From: Pyrocephalus nanus
Taxonomy: Eukaryota; Chordata; Aves; Passeriformes; Tyrannidae
Length of the DNA: 64,000 nucleotides
NCBI GenBank assembly: GCA_038380795.1
Contig: CM076260.1
Location: 7,580,033 to 7,644,032 of the forward strand
Direction of reading: 5' to 3'
In this document: positions 1-64,000 of the stretch, in pieces
Layout: every line of letters begins with the position of its first letter
Numbering within the stretch: position 1 is the first letter of the stretch
Translations under genes and position numbers: made by a program
Notes under the pieces: generated by a model
Seen by the model: the letters and a program-made list of their open reading frames with translations, nothing else
What the model was told of the DNA's origin: nothing
The model's database searches: none

Positions 1-638
1 GTTTTCTTTTTTGTCTGTGCAAAGTGTCTGCTGGTGTTCTGGATGCTCTGCTATTTCGAGTAAAACTGTAAAAAAGCTAGATTTTCCTCCTTTGCTGGAT
101 AAATGACACTTGCTGGCCACCTGCATGTAAAGCTCTTACAGGAAAAAAAGCTTCTCTCCGATATCTGTGTTTTAAAGAATGGATCTGCCTTCCTGTTTGA
201 GTTTACAGTACCATCAGTAAAGGTGCTGAGGTTAATGCTTTTACAGTTCTTTGAAATACATCCTGAAATAAGAGAGTCTTGTGAAGTTATTCCAAACAAT
301 TTAATTTAAAGGAAGAGTCCCAGGAAAGCTCATATTTTCGGTGTGTAATAAAATATCAGGTTCTTTCTGGTTTAGTGGTCTGCTGCTCTTTTGGGACTTA
401 GCAGGGGAAAATCAGTGATCTAAAACGAATTGTGCAGGCTGTTCCTTGGTAGCATGGTGTTAATACAGCTGTGAGCAGTGGGAAATGGAGCAATTGTCGG
501 AAGCAATCTGTGTTCAGGGTTCTATCAGAATACCATACAGCTGGTATTTGTAATCCTTTCATGTTCCTAAGAGGGTGTCCTGAGCTTGAATTCTTCCTAT
601 GTGTCCTGCCAAATCAGTCTGGGCCCCTGTCAGGGGGT

Positions 639-676
639 CACCTCCAAAGTGACACAGTCAGGGCACCTCCAAAGTG
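639..676 (+). repeat. Short direct repeat, 25-bp period
   Basis: The 13-mer cacctccaaagtg occurs at 639-651 and 664-676, each copy preceded by a gtcaggg run. It looks like a local duplication. Confidence 0.8.
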
Positions 677-3600
677 TCCATGGCTTGTTTTGGGAGGCAG
701 GGGTACATCCTGGAGGAAGCTGGTTATCCTTGGTGTCACACTGTTCCAGGGCCTTCAAAGGAAGCAATATAAAGACATCCAGTGAGCGGATGAGAACTCC
801 AAAGAATACTCAGGAAACGGTGTTGATGTTTGGTGTGCTGCATTGCTTCCTCTGAGTATTGGGCTTGTCCCCAAGTAATATTGAAAGCTGCTTCTCCAAC
901 TACTTTGTCTCAATCTGAACTTGAAGCAGAAGGCTTGACCCGTGGCCGAGACAGCCCATGACAATTCTGCAGGAGTGGCATACAGCTTGGGGTTATGCAA
1001 GATAATTAGCTCAGGTAATTACATTCTGATCAGCTGCATCCCCCCGCAGTTTCAGTTGGATGTGGTATGATTTTGCACATCCTGTCCTAAATTGTGGAGT
1101 GTTTGCCATGCTGTGGAAAAGTTTTAATTCCAATCTAATGATGCTTTAAATGATTTCTATGTAAAACTTCATAAAAACCTTCTCATACTAAAGCTTCCAG
1201 CAAGTAGGCTTCAATGAGCTGAAGCTTTCACTGCTCTTATTTTGCAGCTGTGACCCTTTTAAAGGTTGCTGATCATTTATTAGATGTTTTAGCTCTAATG
1301 GATTACTTTGTGTGTGGGTAATACCACTCATGAACCCATTTATTGCAAAGGGAGCTGACAATATGTTTTTAGCCTCTTTTTGTGTACACTTCATGCTTTA
1401 CTGCTTTTTCTAAACAATTTTTCAGTCTGACTTCACTCTTGAAATATTGTCTTTATTACCTTTGATGGGATTTTCATGGTTTATTTTAACCATTAATTCT
1501 GCTTTAAATTGTTCAAGTATTGTTTTGCATTTATACTTGCTTGGATCCTGAATAAATCTAGTTTCTTTTTGCTTGGTAGCTATTTAAACAGGCAACTTTT
1601 CAACCTGTTGTAAGATTAACGTGTAATCTTCTGTAAGCCTTTTGATTTTACACTGCTGAGTATGTGGATGCTATAATAACTTCAATTCCAGCTGAACTGG
1701 TATGAAGGTATGAAGGAGGCAGTTTTAGTTCTCCTATCAGAAGTACAGAATTTAAAAGCTTCTCCAAGTTCTGTAATTCTTTTTGTAGTCTGTACTGAAT
1801 TTTGTCGTTTTATCTTTATGCTTCTAGTAGTGTCTGCTAACAGTCTAACTAATCTAAATCTTTGGTGCAAAGTTTGTGTCCAGTTGCAGTTGGAGCAGAT
1901 GCTTTGGTTTGGGTGTTCTCATAACTTGGGAAATGGGCTTTTTGCTTTTTTTCCAGTCCCCAGTCAGTTCCCTCATTTTAAACGGATAAATTGTTGAGCC
2001 AAGCTATTTAAATAACCTGAAATGAAGAAGCTGTTCCTTCTGTACATGTGGAAGAGATTACTCGCATTGAAATTTGTTGCCATGCTTCAGCAATCCCTCA
2101 TTCCAAATACTTAATAACTACCATCTATTATTTCTCTGATTTATCTTTCAGGCCTTGAATGTTGTTTTTATCTTAAGATTTCATATCACAATTTTACATA
2201 ATTTTAATTTTTTCTTCTTTTGAAATACTATCTTCAAGTGCATTGTAGTTAGGGATGCAGATTGTTTTTAATTCCATGTTTTTATTCACATAGAAGGCCA
2301 CCTTCTTGTAGCTTCCCTTGCTACAGATACTTCATTGTTTAGTTTACTGAGCTTATTTCCTGGTCATGTCCAAACCTTGTGGAACCCTCTGGTCCAAGGG
2401 TTCTCTGTTCTCCTCCTTGCAATCATAATTCAGATAATTCTGCTTCTTTATTTACGTTTATAATAGTACTAAAGGAGGCTGTGTCCTCTAGGCTTTGTTT
2501 GGGATGGGGATGTTCAGCAGAAACAAGATGGATTTTTGAGCACTGAGGGAAAGAAAAAAAAGTTGTTTGAATGTCTTCTGTTTTTCCATATCTGAATTGT
2601 AATAATTCTTGATTAATGATGTAAACATAATTTTTGCTTTATAAGTCTTTGTTAACAGAGTCAAGAAAGTAATGGAAATAGTTAATATGGTTCTGACTAA
2701 AAATGTGTTGTCTTTAATATTCCTTCAGTGTTAAATAAGGAGGATCAGTTGTTTTAAAAACTTCCCTTAAGTGAATATTATAGAAAAAATTCTGAGTGAG
2801 GCATGGGCCCCATACAGCAAGTAGAGCTCTTCTCAGTGGGCTTGTTCTTCTGAAGGTGTGTGATCTCACACGTGCTGTGAGCTCTGGCTGCTGACTCTGC
2901 AGTTGTGAAAATCAACAGTATTAATGCTTGCCAGGCCATTTGATCAGCTGGATCAGGATCATGTTACTGGTCCAGCTGAAACTCATCCTCTTCCCCACAT
3001 CCTCCTGCTTCCCCTTGCCTCCCCTCCATCCTTTTGATTGGAGTATCAGCTGCAAATTCACAATGTCACCCTGATTTTAGTGAAGGCACAGAGGAGGAGA
3101 GAGGAATGCTCCTGGTGGAAATGCTTGTAGAGGGAAGATGATCATGAGTAGAGGACAAACCTCATCTCACTATTTCTGGGCTCTGTCACAGTTTGTCAGA
3201 GGCTGCTCTGTGGCTCACTCTCCCTTTTGTTCGTGAATGTACAAGTCACCTGTAGATTGCGAGAGTTTTTTGGTGTCACATCAATGCTGTTGAAAGGCAC
3301 TCTCTCAGCCTGGATGTGAACAGGTGTCTTTTTCTATTATAGACAGAGGGAATGGTTGCAGGTGTGAAAATCCCCAATATAGTGCAGTAGGTAGTGGTTT
3401 CTGTTTTTAACTTGTTAGCTTTTAACTTCTCTCAGAAGCTTTCCCATTTATTAAAATAACCTGAATTCTAGAGTTGAAGAGTTCCAGGAAATAAAATGGA
3501 AATCTATTGAAAAAATGAAACAGATCTTCCCATGCAAGAAGTATGATTTTTTTTTTATCTGAATGAGTGGGGAAGAATTTATTTTTCTGAAAAAGTCTAA

Positions 3601-4039
3601 ATGATGGTATTCTTTATGTTCTGAAGAGCTATTATTGACGTAAGCATTGGTTAGTGAAAAAACCCCAGAAGTTGAGTGTTAAAAGAATTTAGATCATCCT
3701 GTAATTGAGACATTCTTTACTATCATTACCACTAATGAAATACAGTGTTAATAGTTGTTTATTCCAAGATCATCAAGCACTTAAGCATGAATCTTATTTT
3801 CCCTTAACACCTGTGGAGAGCCAATGTCTGATAAACAACTGTGTGCAAACAAATGGAAATTGGAGAACTGCCACCAGACAATGGGTTCCTTTAAGCCAAC
3901 TTTGTCTTTTTTCAAGCTGTCAGCAAGGTTAACACATGAGGTCCTTCATGAAACTTGGTTGTTCTCAGTAAGGTATTTAATGTGCTGTAATCTCAGTACA
4001 TTTATTTCCCAGCCTCTTGCCACTTGAAAGCACGGGTAG

Positions 4040-4175
4040 AGTAATAGAATGATAGAATGGTTTGGGTTGGAAGGGACTTTGAAGATCATCCAGTTCCAAA
4101 GCCCTACCATAGGCAGAGACACCTTCCACTAGTCCAGGTTGCTCAGAGCCCCATCCAGCCTGGCTTTGAAGAACT
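4040..4175 (-). repeat. CR1 LINE 3' fragment
   Basis: The plus strand shows tagaatgatagaatggttt and then ggttggaagggacttt, gaagatcatccagttcc and ggttgctcagagccccat. This is the reverse complement of an avian CR1 3' end with its short octamer tail, so the element is in minus orientation. Its inner boundary fades near 4175. Confidence 0.85.
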
Positions 4176-7100
4176 CTTACTCTGGAGTTTTAGGACACAA
4201 GGGCAGATGTTCATCGTGCAGCAGTGTGTTACGTACCACCACAAACACAGTCTGCTGGATTCTGCTAGACCTCATGTTCAGTCATGTTGCCTTCTTTCCC
4301 CAGACAAGTGTATCAGGTCTTACCTCTTCCCACCAAATAGGTAGCCAGTTCTCCTGTAGAAGAGGGGCTGAGGGCATTTGGAAAGGGCCCAGGAAAATGT
4401 GGGTTGGGGTGGGGAGGAGAGGAGCTTGTGAGGAGGTGTTGGTGCTGGAGAGAGTGGGTAGCGTGGTGTGTCATCCTGAAATTAGGACACAGTGTGGATG
4501 CATAAGGCAAGGTGTGGTACCTGGTTTGAGCACACTGATGAGAGCGTTTCAGCTACTGAACATTTCTACTGAGCAGGAGAGTTTTAGTCCTTTGGTGTGC
4601 GTTTGTTTTTGAGTTTGTTTGTTTGTTTTTTTCCCTTTGGTGAAGAAGCTATAATGCAAAGTGCTGAGCTTAAAAGAAAAAAAAGATGAAAATAGGGATT
4701 TATTGAAGGGGTTTATTACATTCTTGTCAGGTGACGTTATCACAGCCATGAGAAAATGATCTACTAAGTAGAATTTGGAACCAAAAAAGAGTTGATCATA
4801 AAATACCTCAAAGAGATTGTGAAACCCTTTGTTGTTTTTTTTTAATTGCTTAGTTTACCTAGCCCAGATATGCACTAGGAATTGTACCTAGCTCCTACCT
4901 CTCATCAGTAAATCTTATAGTAGATGTTTAATGCAATGAATTTGTAGAAGTTAATATTTTAATCCATATTTTTTACCTTTGCAGAAAATGATACACAAAG
5001 GAGCAGGAGGTTCATCCAGAATCACTGTGCAAACAGCTAGAGAGTGTTTTTTGGTGTATTTTATTGGTGTTTGAAATCAGATGTCATGGTTCAAACACAG
5101 AAAGATGCAAGTTATTTGTGAACTGAATAGTTATATGAGGGCAAAGATGAGTCATGAGCTTAACTAATTGGTACACTGGGGACACGATCACAAATTTTAT
5201 TTTGTAAAGACGGTTTTATCTTTTTAGACCACTGGGATAAAAGTGTTTATTAAATGCATTGACTACCCCTGAGTGTGTATTTTATTTCTTTCAAACGACA
5301 GCCTGTTTCTACAAGAACTTTGCATGAACTGGTAGAAGAAGAGGTAGACCAGATTTTCTTCACATGTCTTTTTAAAATATTAATCCAGATTATTAATATC
5401 CTGGGACGTCTGAGAACTTGTGTTGTTATTCATAAGATAAATTTTAATTTAGAAAATAGAAAGTTGGAAATAACCGGAGGACCTGGATTCAGTTTCTTCA
5501 AAGTTAGTAAAAATAAGATTGAAATGTATCTGAAGTCATTGTCTTTTCATACAGTTAGATGAAGAAGGAAAACTTACCTTTTAGTATCAGAAGTTAAGAT
5601 TTAACTAAAGTTAGGAGCAGAGGTTTTTGAAAACCTGTAGCTGAAACAGATTTTTTTGAAAATGTTTATTTCATTATTATTAAGGGAAAGTAACTTTTGG
5701 GGTCTTTGGTGCTTGTTCAGCGGGTCAAACAGAAAAGCTATTTGTGCATTTAACAAAATGCAGAGAAATAGGATAGACCAGCTGAAGATTGAATGTCAGT
5801 GTATTAATTTCACATTTTTGACACGGGATGAGGTCACAGGAAACAGAAAAAATACAGTTGCTGCAAGGTTTAAGAGAGTGGGTTGAAAACTCGCCTGAGT
5901 GGGAGTTGTAGGAGCAGCTGTGCGAGTGCTCAGGGTGTGGCAGAGTCAGAAGGGTGTGACCCACACACTGCATGGTGAGGAGAGCAAGTCTGACCGTGGG
6001 GGAACACTCAGATATTCATGTCTGCATGCCTGTGTCTGAGAACAGCTGAACCTGTGGCAAACCAGACGGAGTCTGTTTCAGAAATTGCGAGGTGTGGTTG
6101 TGGTTTGAATGTTATATCATCTCTTGCTTGAGAACTCCGTGAACTTGCATTCACATGCTTGGAGATGGCAATGGTAGAGATGGTTTGTACTCGTCCTCTA
6201 TTACCAAGGCTACTGGATTTAAGATTATTTTGGGATGTTCAGACCAGCAGTGTAGTGAGGGACTTCTTCAGTTATTTTGTTGGCTAGGAGATTCAGCTTA
6301 AAAAATGGAGGAAACCTAAAAACCCTACCCCCTGTCCTTCAACGTGCTGTGGGTGATCTTTGTATTTCAACTTTGTATTTTCAACTGGAGTTAATCCAGT
6401 GTCATGCCTTAGACAGCTGTTCCTGTGATAGACCTGAAGGCACCTCTTGGAGAGGAGTCCCCTGGTATGTGTGTCCTTCAGTCCTGCTGAAAGACTGTAT
6501 TGGTGGTCCCTGTGTTTCTAAGAGGATAGATGGATAAAGAAGAAGTCAGTTTTATTCATTGATTTCTAATTTGTGTTCTTCCAAAACTTAGGGACTTCTC
6601 TCTGTATAAGTAAAGCTCTGTTAGTATCAAATTATTATTTTTAAATTTAGAGATGGATATGGAAGAGACTGCAGGTAATACCATGTATCAGTAGTTTTGT
6701 AGCTTGTTCATATGTCTGTTATGTCTATTATAATATGTCTGTTATAATAAACATTTTTTCCATCTTTCTCCTTTTCATACAAAGTAGAGAAAACATAAAC
6801 ATAAATATACAGCTACATGTATATTTTCTTGCTGAATTTCAGATTTTTGTTTGTTAACAGTTTGCCCCACTGCCTCTGCACGACTGTATGTTGAATCTTA
6901 GCTCAGCAGTAGATTTGTAGTATTCACTCACTTATCACATTCAATTTTACTCCTGAATCCAATGATAATAAAGACTGTGTTTTGCCAGTCTAGACCATTG
7001 ATAGTATCCTGTTAATTCCAGTTATTTCATTACTCTTTATTAGAAACAGTGCTTTCCATAAGAAGCTGTTGTGGTTGTTCTGGATTACAGCTGGAGTTTG

Positions 7101-9550
7101 GTGGGTCTGTCTTTTCTGTTGGATCTGTTTATCTCTTTGTACTTCCTGACATTACGTAAAGTCATTTTTTGATTCTACTGTGCTTGCTTTTTTCTTTGTG
7201 ACTTTGTTATGCTTGCAGGCAATTTCTGACATGATTAAGATTTTATTAATTCATAATCTCTGCCTTCTCTCAGCATGCGAATGCGTTTGCTTCAGTGATG
7301 GTGTTTCATTAGGAGCTTTGAGTTCAGTGCATTGGTTCCTACTTCTGCAATTGCATTAATAATTTTTTTAATTTTTAAGTTTGATGCTTGTGTCATGTCT
7401 TTCTAGTCCCAGAACGTTTTCATGGTATGTACTGTTAAGTAATAAGTTTCTGGGTTGAAACTGAAGTGCTATTTTTAATCATGAAAGGTATAAATGGTTT
7501 GAGACCCAGTTACTTGAGGGAGCAAGTTGAGTGCTGTGGAATCATTAGACCTCTTTTGCTATAAATGGGAGGAAGCAGTGGATAGACTGCTCTCTGTAAA
7601 GGCTTCCTAAATTGAAATTAATTTCATTTCTTGTTCTAGCATATCCCAGTTTGGGTAATCTCTTGAGTGTAATGAAAGCTCTATCTCCATATTTTATGGT
7701 AGGTAGGTGAAAGTTCCGGATGGCAGTCTAGTGTGATTTGATTCCCTAGAGCTTGAATTTTTAAGATTGTCTGTTAAGTGCAAAATGGAGCTTGGATTCT
7801 TAGTAATATATTTAAAATTTCAGTGATTTCAACTTTTTAGTAGCTTTGTTACTACTTAATGATAAACCATTTTGTATGTTAGAGCATCTTATACGGCCTG
7901 TGTTCTAACATAGGTTAGTATTGGGCTTGACTGTCTTAAAATTTAACTTGGCTTTTACTTGCTGAGCTTGTGTGTAGAGTTAATATGCAGACAAGTGAGG
8001 CACAATTGAAAATAATAGCCTAAACAAAGAATAACCTAATTAAATAAACTCCTTCATTGCTGGTCTGGTTCCTTAGGCAGTTGCACTGTTGTGATCACAC
8101 TGACCTGCCCTTCCAGATTCTGAAGCTATTTGCCAGTAAATGTTCACTCAACTCCAGCATTAGAGATCTCAAAGATATTTGGCTGTTATAAATTTTGTGA
8201 ATATTGGTAGTAGAGGGAGACCTGAAATAGCAAATTTTGTCTCCAGTGCTAGTATTTTGTTTAAGCTGCCAGCTGACCACTTGCTCGTAGCTCCACTGTG
8301 ATACTGCCCTTGATGGATGGACAAGATAAATGAGGGATCCTGGCTGATCTTGAGACTTGGGACCAGAGGCAGGGAACTCAGAGAAAGGTGACCATAGGAG
8401 ACCTGGACGAGTTTGGCCCTTTGCATGGAAAGGGGTGGAAATGAAGTATAGGAATGTGTGCTTTACTAATTTCACTGCTTACAAAAGAGCTTTAATGTTA
8501 CCCCTCGTAAAGCTTTGTTACATGCTGCTTCATCTTCCTTAGTTTCATTTTCTCTGTCTCGTTCAGCCGGTTTCAAACTGGTTCTGTGGCTTACCTTGAA
8601 ACTCTTCTTCTGTCCTGCACAGGGGAGCTCTTGTAGTTTCGGAAAGTTGTTACTAAAATTGACACAGCAGTGTTGCATTTCGATAAGTCCACGAGTAAAC
8701 TTGTGGCTAATTAAAGCAAAAAGTACTGTACAAATGCTTAGAGTGTTCAGAAGTGAATATGCAGGCTGTTAACATTTTGCAATAAGTTGGTTATTTGGAG
8801 TTGCAGAACGTTATGGAAAACAGGTGTGTGACTGCTCATGGATTTTACAGTGCTGTGCAAGGCAGGTGTTTTGTATTTAGCAATGGTGGTAGTTACCTCT
8901 GCTACCACTTTGACCAAGTCTTAGGTTTAGATCCCAAATTCTTCTTAATCTAAGTTATCAGTATTTAATATTTTTTATTATTATAAAAAGTATTTATAAG
9001 TTTTGTCACATATAAGATGCAGTAAATAAACAGTTCATCATAATGAATACTGTATTAATTTGTTATTGTTGTTGTATTTAATATTAGTTAATAATTGTTA
9101 AATATATATATTGGGGGACAAGATGTTAAGGTGTGATGTAGACAGCCTATTTCACTTGCATCTTTCTGTTCCTGCAGGCAGTGGTTCTGTCTTCACCTTG
9201 TTGTTTTTCCCTTGCGTTATCTTTTGTATTTGTCTGATCTCTCAGTGAAATGATTCAGATCACTGACCAGGTAGGAAGTTCATCTAACAGAAAGAAAGTG
9301 AGCTTTTGAAGCTTTAATGAGCTGATTGGGTTTATGAGTGGGTCAGAGAAACATCAGAAGAAGATCCAAGGAGGTTGGAGTGGTTCTGTGTAGTCAGGCA
9401 AGGGATGCATGGGCCAGTCCCTGGGTCAGTGGTGTTGAGCTGCCTTGTCAAACTGCACCCAGACATTTGGATTTCATTAGGCTTTTCACTTTCTAAATAT
9501 TGCAGTGTGATATTCTGTCTCGTTATAAGAAGGGATATTTAGTTTTCTAA

Positions 9551-10330
9551 TCACAGAATGGGTTGGAATGGATCTTAAAGATCATCTAGTTCTGACGCCC
9601 CTGCCGTGGGGTTCCATTAGATCAGGTTGCTCAGAGCCTCAGCCAACACACTTCCAGGGATATGGGGCATCCTCAGCTTTTCTGGGCAACCTGTGCCAGT
9701 GCCTCACCTCCCTCACAGTGAAGAACTTCTTCCCAATATCTAATCTAATCCTCTTTCAGTTTAAGGACATTCCCCCTTGTCCTGTCACTGCATGCCCTTG
9801 TTAAAAAGTTTCCCTCCATCTCTCTTGTTGCCTGTTTGGGCACTGGAAGGTGCTGTAAGGTCTCCCTGGAGCATTCTCTTCTCTAGGCTGAAAACCCCCA
9901 GCTATCCCAGCCTGGCTCCTGAGCAGAGGTGCTCCAGCCCTCTGACCGTCTTTGTGGCCTTCTCTGGACTTGCTCCAACAGGTCCATGTCCTTCCTTTGT
10001 TGGGTACCCCAGAGCTGGATGCAGCACTCCAGGTGGGGTCTCAGGAGTGTGGAGATAGAGAGACAGAATCCCTTCCCTCAGCCTGCTGCCCATGCTGGTT
10101 CTGGTGCAGCCCAGGACACTGTTGGCTTTCTGGACTGCAGACACACATTGATGGGTCATGTTGAACTTCTTGTCCACCAACATCCCCAGGTCCCTTCTCC
10201 ACCCAGCAGTAGATGTGCTTGGGATCACCCCAATGGATGTGCAGACCTTTTACTTGGCCTTGCTGAACTTCCTGAGATTTGCCCAAGGCCCACCTCTCAA
10301 GCCTTTCAGGGTCCTGCTGGATTGCCGTTA
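9551..10330 (-). repeat. CR1 LINE fragment with reverse transcriptase C-terminus
   Basis: The CR1 3' end starts near 9551 (cacagaatgggttggaatgg). Reading the minus strand, 9902-10228 encodes RRDLGMLVDKKFNMTHQCV and AVQKANSVLGCTRTSM, the typical end of the CR1 ORF2 reverse transcriptase. The frame is broken further on, so it is a dead, 5'-truncated copy. It also produces overlapping shadow frames on both strands. Confidence 0.9.
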
Positions 10331-11149
10331 TACTGTTTTGATGAGCTAAAATTTGTGGTTTATAGAATCCTGTTTGTTTTGTTCTGTTAGTTCAGTTTAG
10401 CAGGAGCAGATCCTCTGAAGTTTGCTGTCTATCCATTTCTTGTGTACAGCTCTGACATAATCTCTTGCTACTATCTTTGAGTTTCTCCCTTATGTTACCT
10501 CTGATAGATAAAAACAACAGAAAAAGTCCTCCTCTGTAACTATGTAGGTGCTTCTTAAAAGGTGTTGGTGTATTGTGGTTGGTGTGTATAATGCTGTTAA
10601 TAAACACATTAGACAAAAATTGCCATGAAAGTATAAAGTCCACTTCCAGTTTTTCCTGGGTGTGTGGTGGATGGTTTGATGCATAGAAGAAGGTCTTGGA
10701 AAACTCTTACAAGAAAGAAGAGCATAATGTGTTTAAGCATTTTAAAGACAGAGATAACATCGTAATAAATTAATGCCGTGTTTGTCAGTATCTTAATTTT
10801 CCTCAGACCTTTTTTTCCTCTTTATTGTACTATTAGCTATTTCTAGTAGGGTGAAAGTGGCAGTGTCATGTATGATATAAAAAGTATGGTTAGAGAGACA
10901 GAATGCTTGTTCAGAAATACAGGTGAAATATTAATGGAAATTTAATATTTAAAATGAAATATTTTCATAGTTTTTTGTAATGTTTTCAGAATAAACGTTT
11001 TTAATATTTCACATAGGCTGATCACTAAGAGTTTGACAGAGACTTCCCTTTTACCAAACTGAAGTTTCCTCTTTTTCTAGAAGGATATTTGTGATAAGGT
11101 TATTACAAATGAGCCAATTAAGTATGGTCTGATGCTTTTTTCTTTTCAG

Positions 11150-62569
<51,420 letters not shown>

Positions 62570-64000
62570 GTATAGCTTGTTTTCAATGTTTCTGTCTTAA
62601 TATTAGTGTCTAAGTGAATGTGTATATTTTTCATTGTGATATGTTACAGTTTGTACTATATAGCAGTATTTTATGAACTGCTGACTATTTATTTTAAACT
62701 CTCTTAGCGTGCTTACAACATTTAATTCCACACAAAAAAATTAGAAATCCACTCTTGACTTGCTGTATTTTTATCTTAGGCAAGTAAGTGTATCTTCATA
62801 CTAACACTATTCTGGTTTATTTTTGTAGGCTCTGTGGGTAGTCCTGTAAATACTGAGATAACATTAAAATAATTAAACATTAAAAATATTACAAATGGAG
62901 ATAAATATATGATATAGCTTTTAGTCTGTGTATTCTGTCTGATTCATATTTTGATTTACATGATAAGTTTTGACTTGTTTAGAGATTTATGATAAAAGTA
63001 TCATTGACATTGGATGAAAAACTATAGAAATACATAATGTATTCCTTTAAAAACATTCATTCAGTGCAAAAACGAGGGTAAAAGTTTAAGTCATAGAAAA
63101 AGCCAGATAAACTGTTGTTTATCTGTTGGAGAAGGTGTCTGGCTTTGGAGTCTCAGTGAACACAGTAACACTGCAGCAAAAGGATAGACGGGAAATCCTG
63201 GTGGTGCATAAAAGAAGGGGCCACGTCCTTTGAAGACAAGAGACGTAGTTTCCTCAGGGAACAGAAATAAAAGCCTGATGCATGATTGCCTTTTTAATGA
63301 GCTTTTCAGAATTATCTAAGAGAATGAAATCTTTACTTCAAAAGTTAGTGCTGAGATTTACAAAGTAAATGAGCTTTAATGATAGATCTGAATTTTGAGA
63401 ATATCACTGCCTAAATGTTGGCTGTGTTTGTACATACGTGTTTTCTCTAAGGGTAAGGAGAGTAGTACAAGAAAGGTCCTAAGAATATCACAGGAAGAGT
63501 ACGATGTGTTAACAGCCTTTACATTTCTAAATTTGGCAGTTGAATTTTGTGTACTTTAGGATAGTTATTAGTGGGGTCCTCAGAAGAACAGGCTTTTTAA
63601 ATAGTTGAGGAGGAGAAAAATAGTGAATGAATGTAGGGAGAGAATCAGGAGATATAAAAACACTTTATTCTCTGCGACAGGATTGGACAACAACTTGAAC
63701 ATGGAGGTGGAAAAAAACAGGAATGTGTCACAAAAGCATGAGGTTTCTGAAGTAAAGCAGATGTTAGAATTACTGTGGTGATAAAGACATGGGATGCTTT
63801 GTGAGAAAAATGAGGATTTGTTTCACTTAAACAGAAAGATTTTCAGCATTAGCTTAGTATTTGAACTTCTCATAGAAGCTTTTTAATTTGTTGTTGTTAA
63901 ATAGAAATGATATAATGAAAACTCTTATTGGCATTCAGTTTTCTCTTGGGACTTCTGAGTTCAGTTTAAAGGTTACCAATTTCATGTGTGTTTTTCTGAA
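62570..64000 (+). other. Partial intron after exon w24
   Basis: It begins with donor gtatag. Nothing matches the conserved ATAD2B C-terminal exons. A weak alternative terminal exon is possible at 62829-62872 (see findings), and a 9-bp hairpin lies at 63104-63125. Otherwise it is AT-rich with no recognisable element. Confidence 0.75.

Larger units (their letters stand above)
1..11149 (+). other. Part of the first ATAD2B intron
   Basis: Everything before the exon w1 acceptor fits the long first intron, since the next expected residues upstream belong to the GC-rich first exon, which is not present here. It contains minus-strand CR1 remnants at 4040-4175 and 9551-10330 and a small direct repeat at 639-676. 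The stretches 680-4030, 4180-9550 and 10330-11149 show no gene or repeat that I can support. Confidence 0.8.

Noticed and set aside
4139..4612. 157-codon plus-strand open frame
   Set aside because: It begins inside a CR1 3' fragment read from the wrong strand and continues through non-coding intron; no family resemblance.
8095..8475. 126-codon minus-strand open frame in the first intron
   Set aside because: No recognisable motif, overlapped by another equally good frame on the same strand, and no splice or promoter context.
9777..10390. Several overlapping open frames on both strands
   Set aside because: They are shadows of the minus-strand CR1 ORF2 fragment. Only the minus-strand RT tail has meaning, and it is a dead repeat.

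Overview
The window is vertebrate nuclear DNA and is almost certainly avian. It is AT-rich, its exons are short and separated by long introns with canonical GT...AG ends, and its interspersed repeats are truncated CR1 LINEs. A tRNA-Ile-headed SINE with a CR1-like tail (16612-16745) resembles the passerine family TguSINE1, so a songbird is the best guess; this rests on recalled repeat families, not on a database search.

One gene fills the window. It is ATAD2B on the + strand, encoding a nuclear AAA+ ATPase with a bromodomain. I can place 24 consecutive coding exons (11150-11304 through 61880-62569). They join in one uninterrupted frame of 3865 coding bases (1288 codons plus one base) with every splice phase consistent. 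The first exon lies upstream of base 1 and the last exons lie beyond base 64000, so no promoter, start codon or normal stop codon is visible.

Layout. 1-11149 is the 3' part of the first intron, with two CR1 remnants. 11150-22550 holds nine exons for the low-complexity basic/acidic N-terminal region. 23271-33316 encodes the first AAA+ module with Walker A, Walker B, sensor 1 and arginine fingers all intact. 36469-39815 encodes an acidic linker and a degenerate second AAA+ module that lacks the Walker A lysine. 40121-46027 encodes the bromodomain in three exons, including the acetyl-lysine-binding asparagine. 50168-62569 encodes the C-terminal tail, ending with one 690-bp acidic exon. The largest introns (27198-33004, 46028-50167, 50306-61879) hold CR1 pieces and otherwise unrecognised sequence.

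I found no new multi-gene system. The most interesting points are: a strikingly weak splice donor (GTCTTG) inside the bromodomain, where read-through gives an early stop followed by a poly(A) signal, so a bromodomain-less isoform is conceivable; the unusually high GC of that same exon (57%); the tRNA-Ile SINE; and an unidentified protein-like antisense reading frame with a UTR-like and A-rich tail at about 27590-28293.
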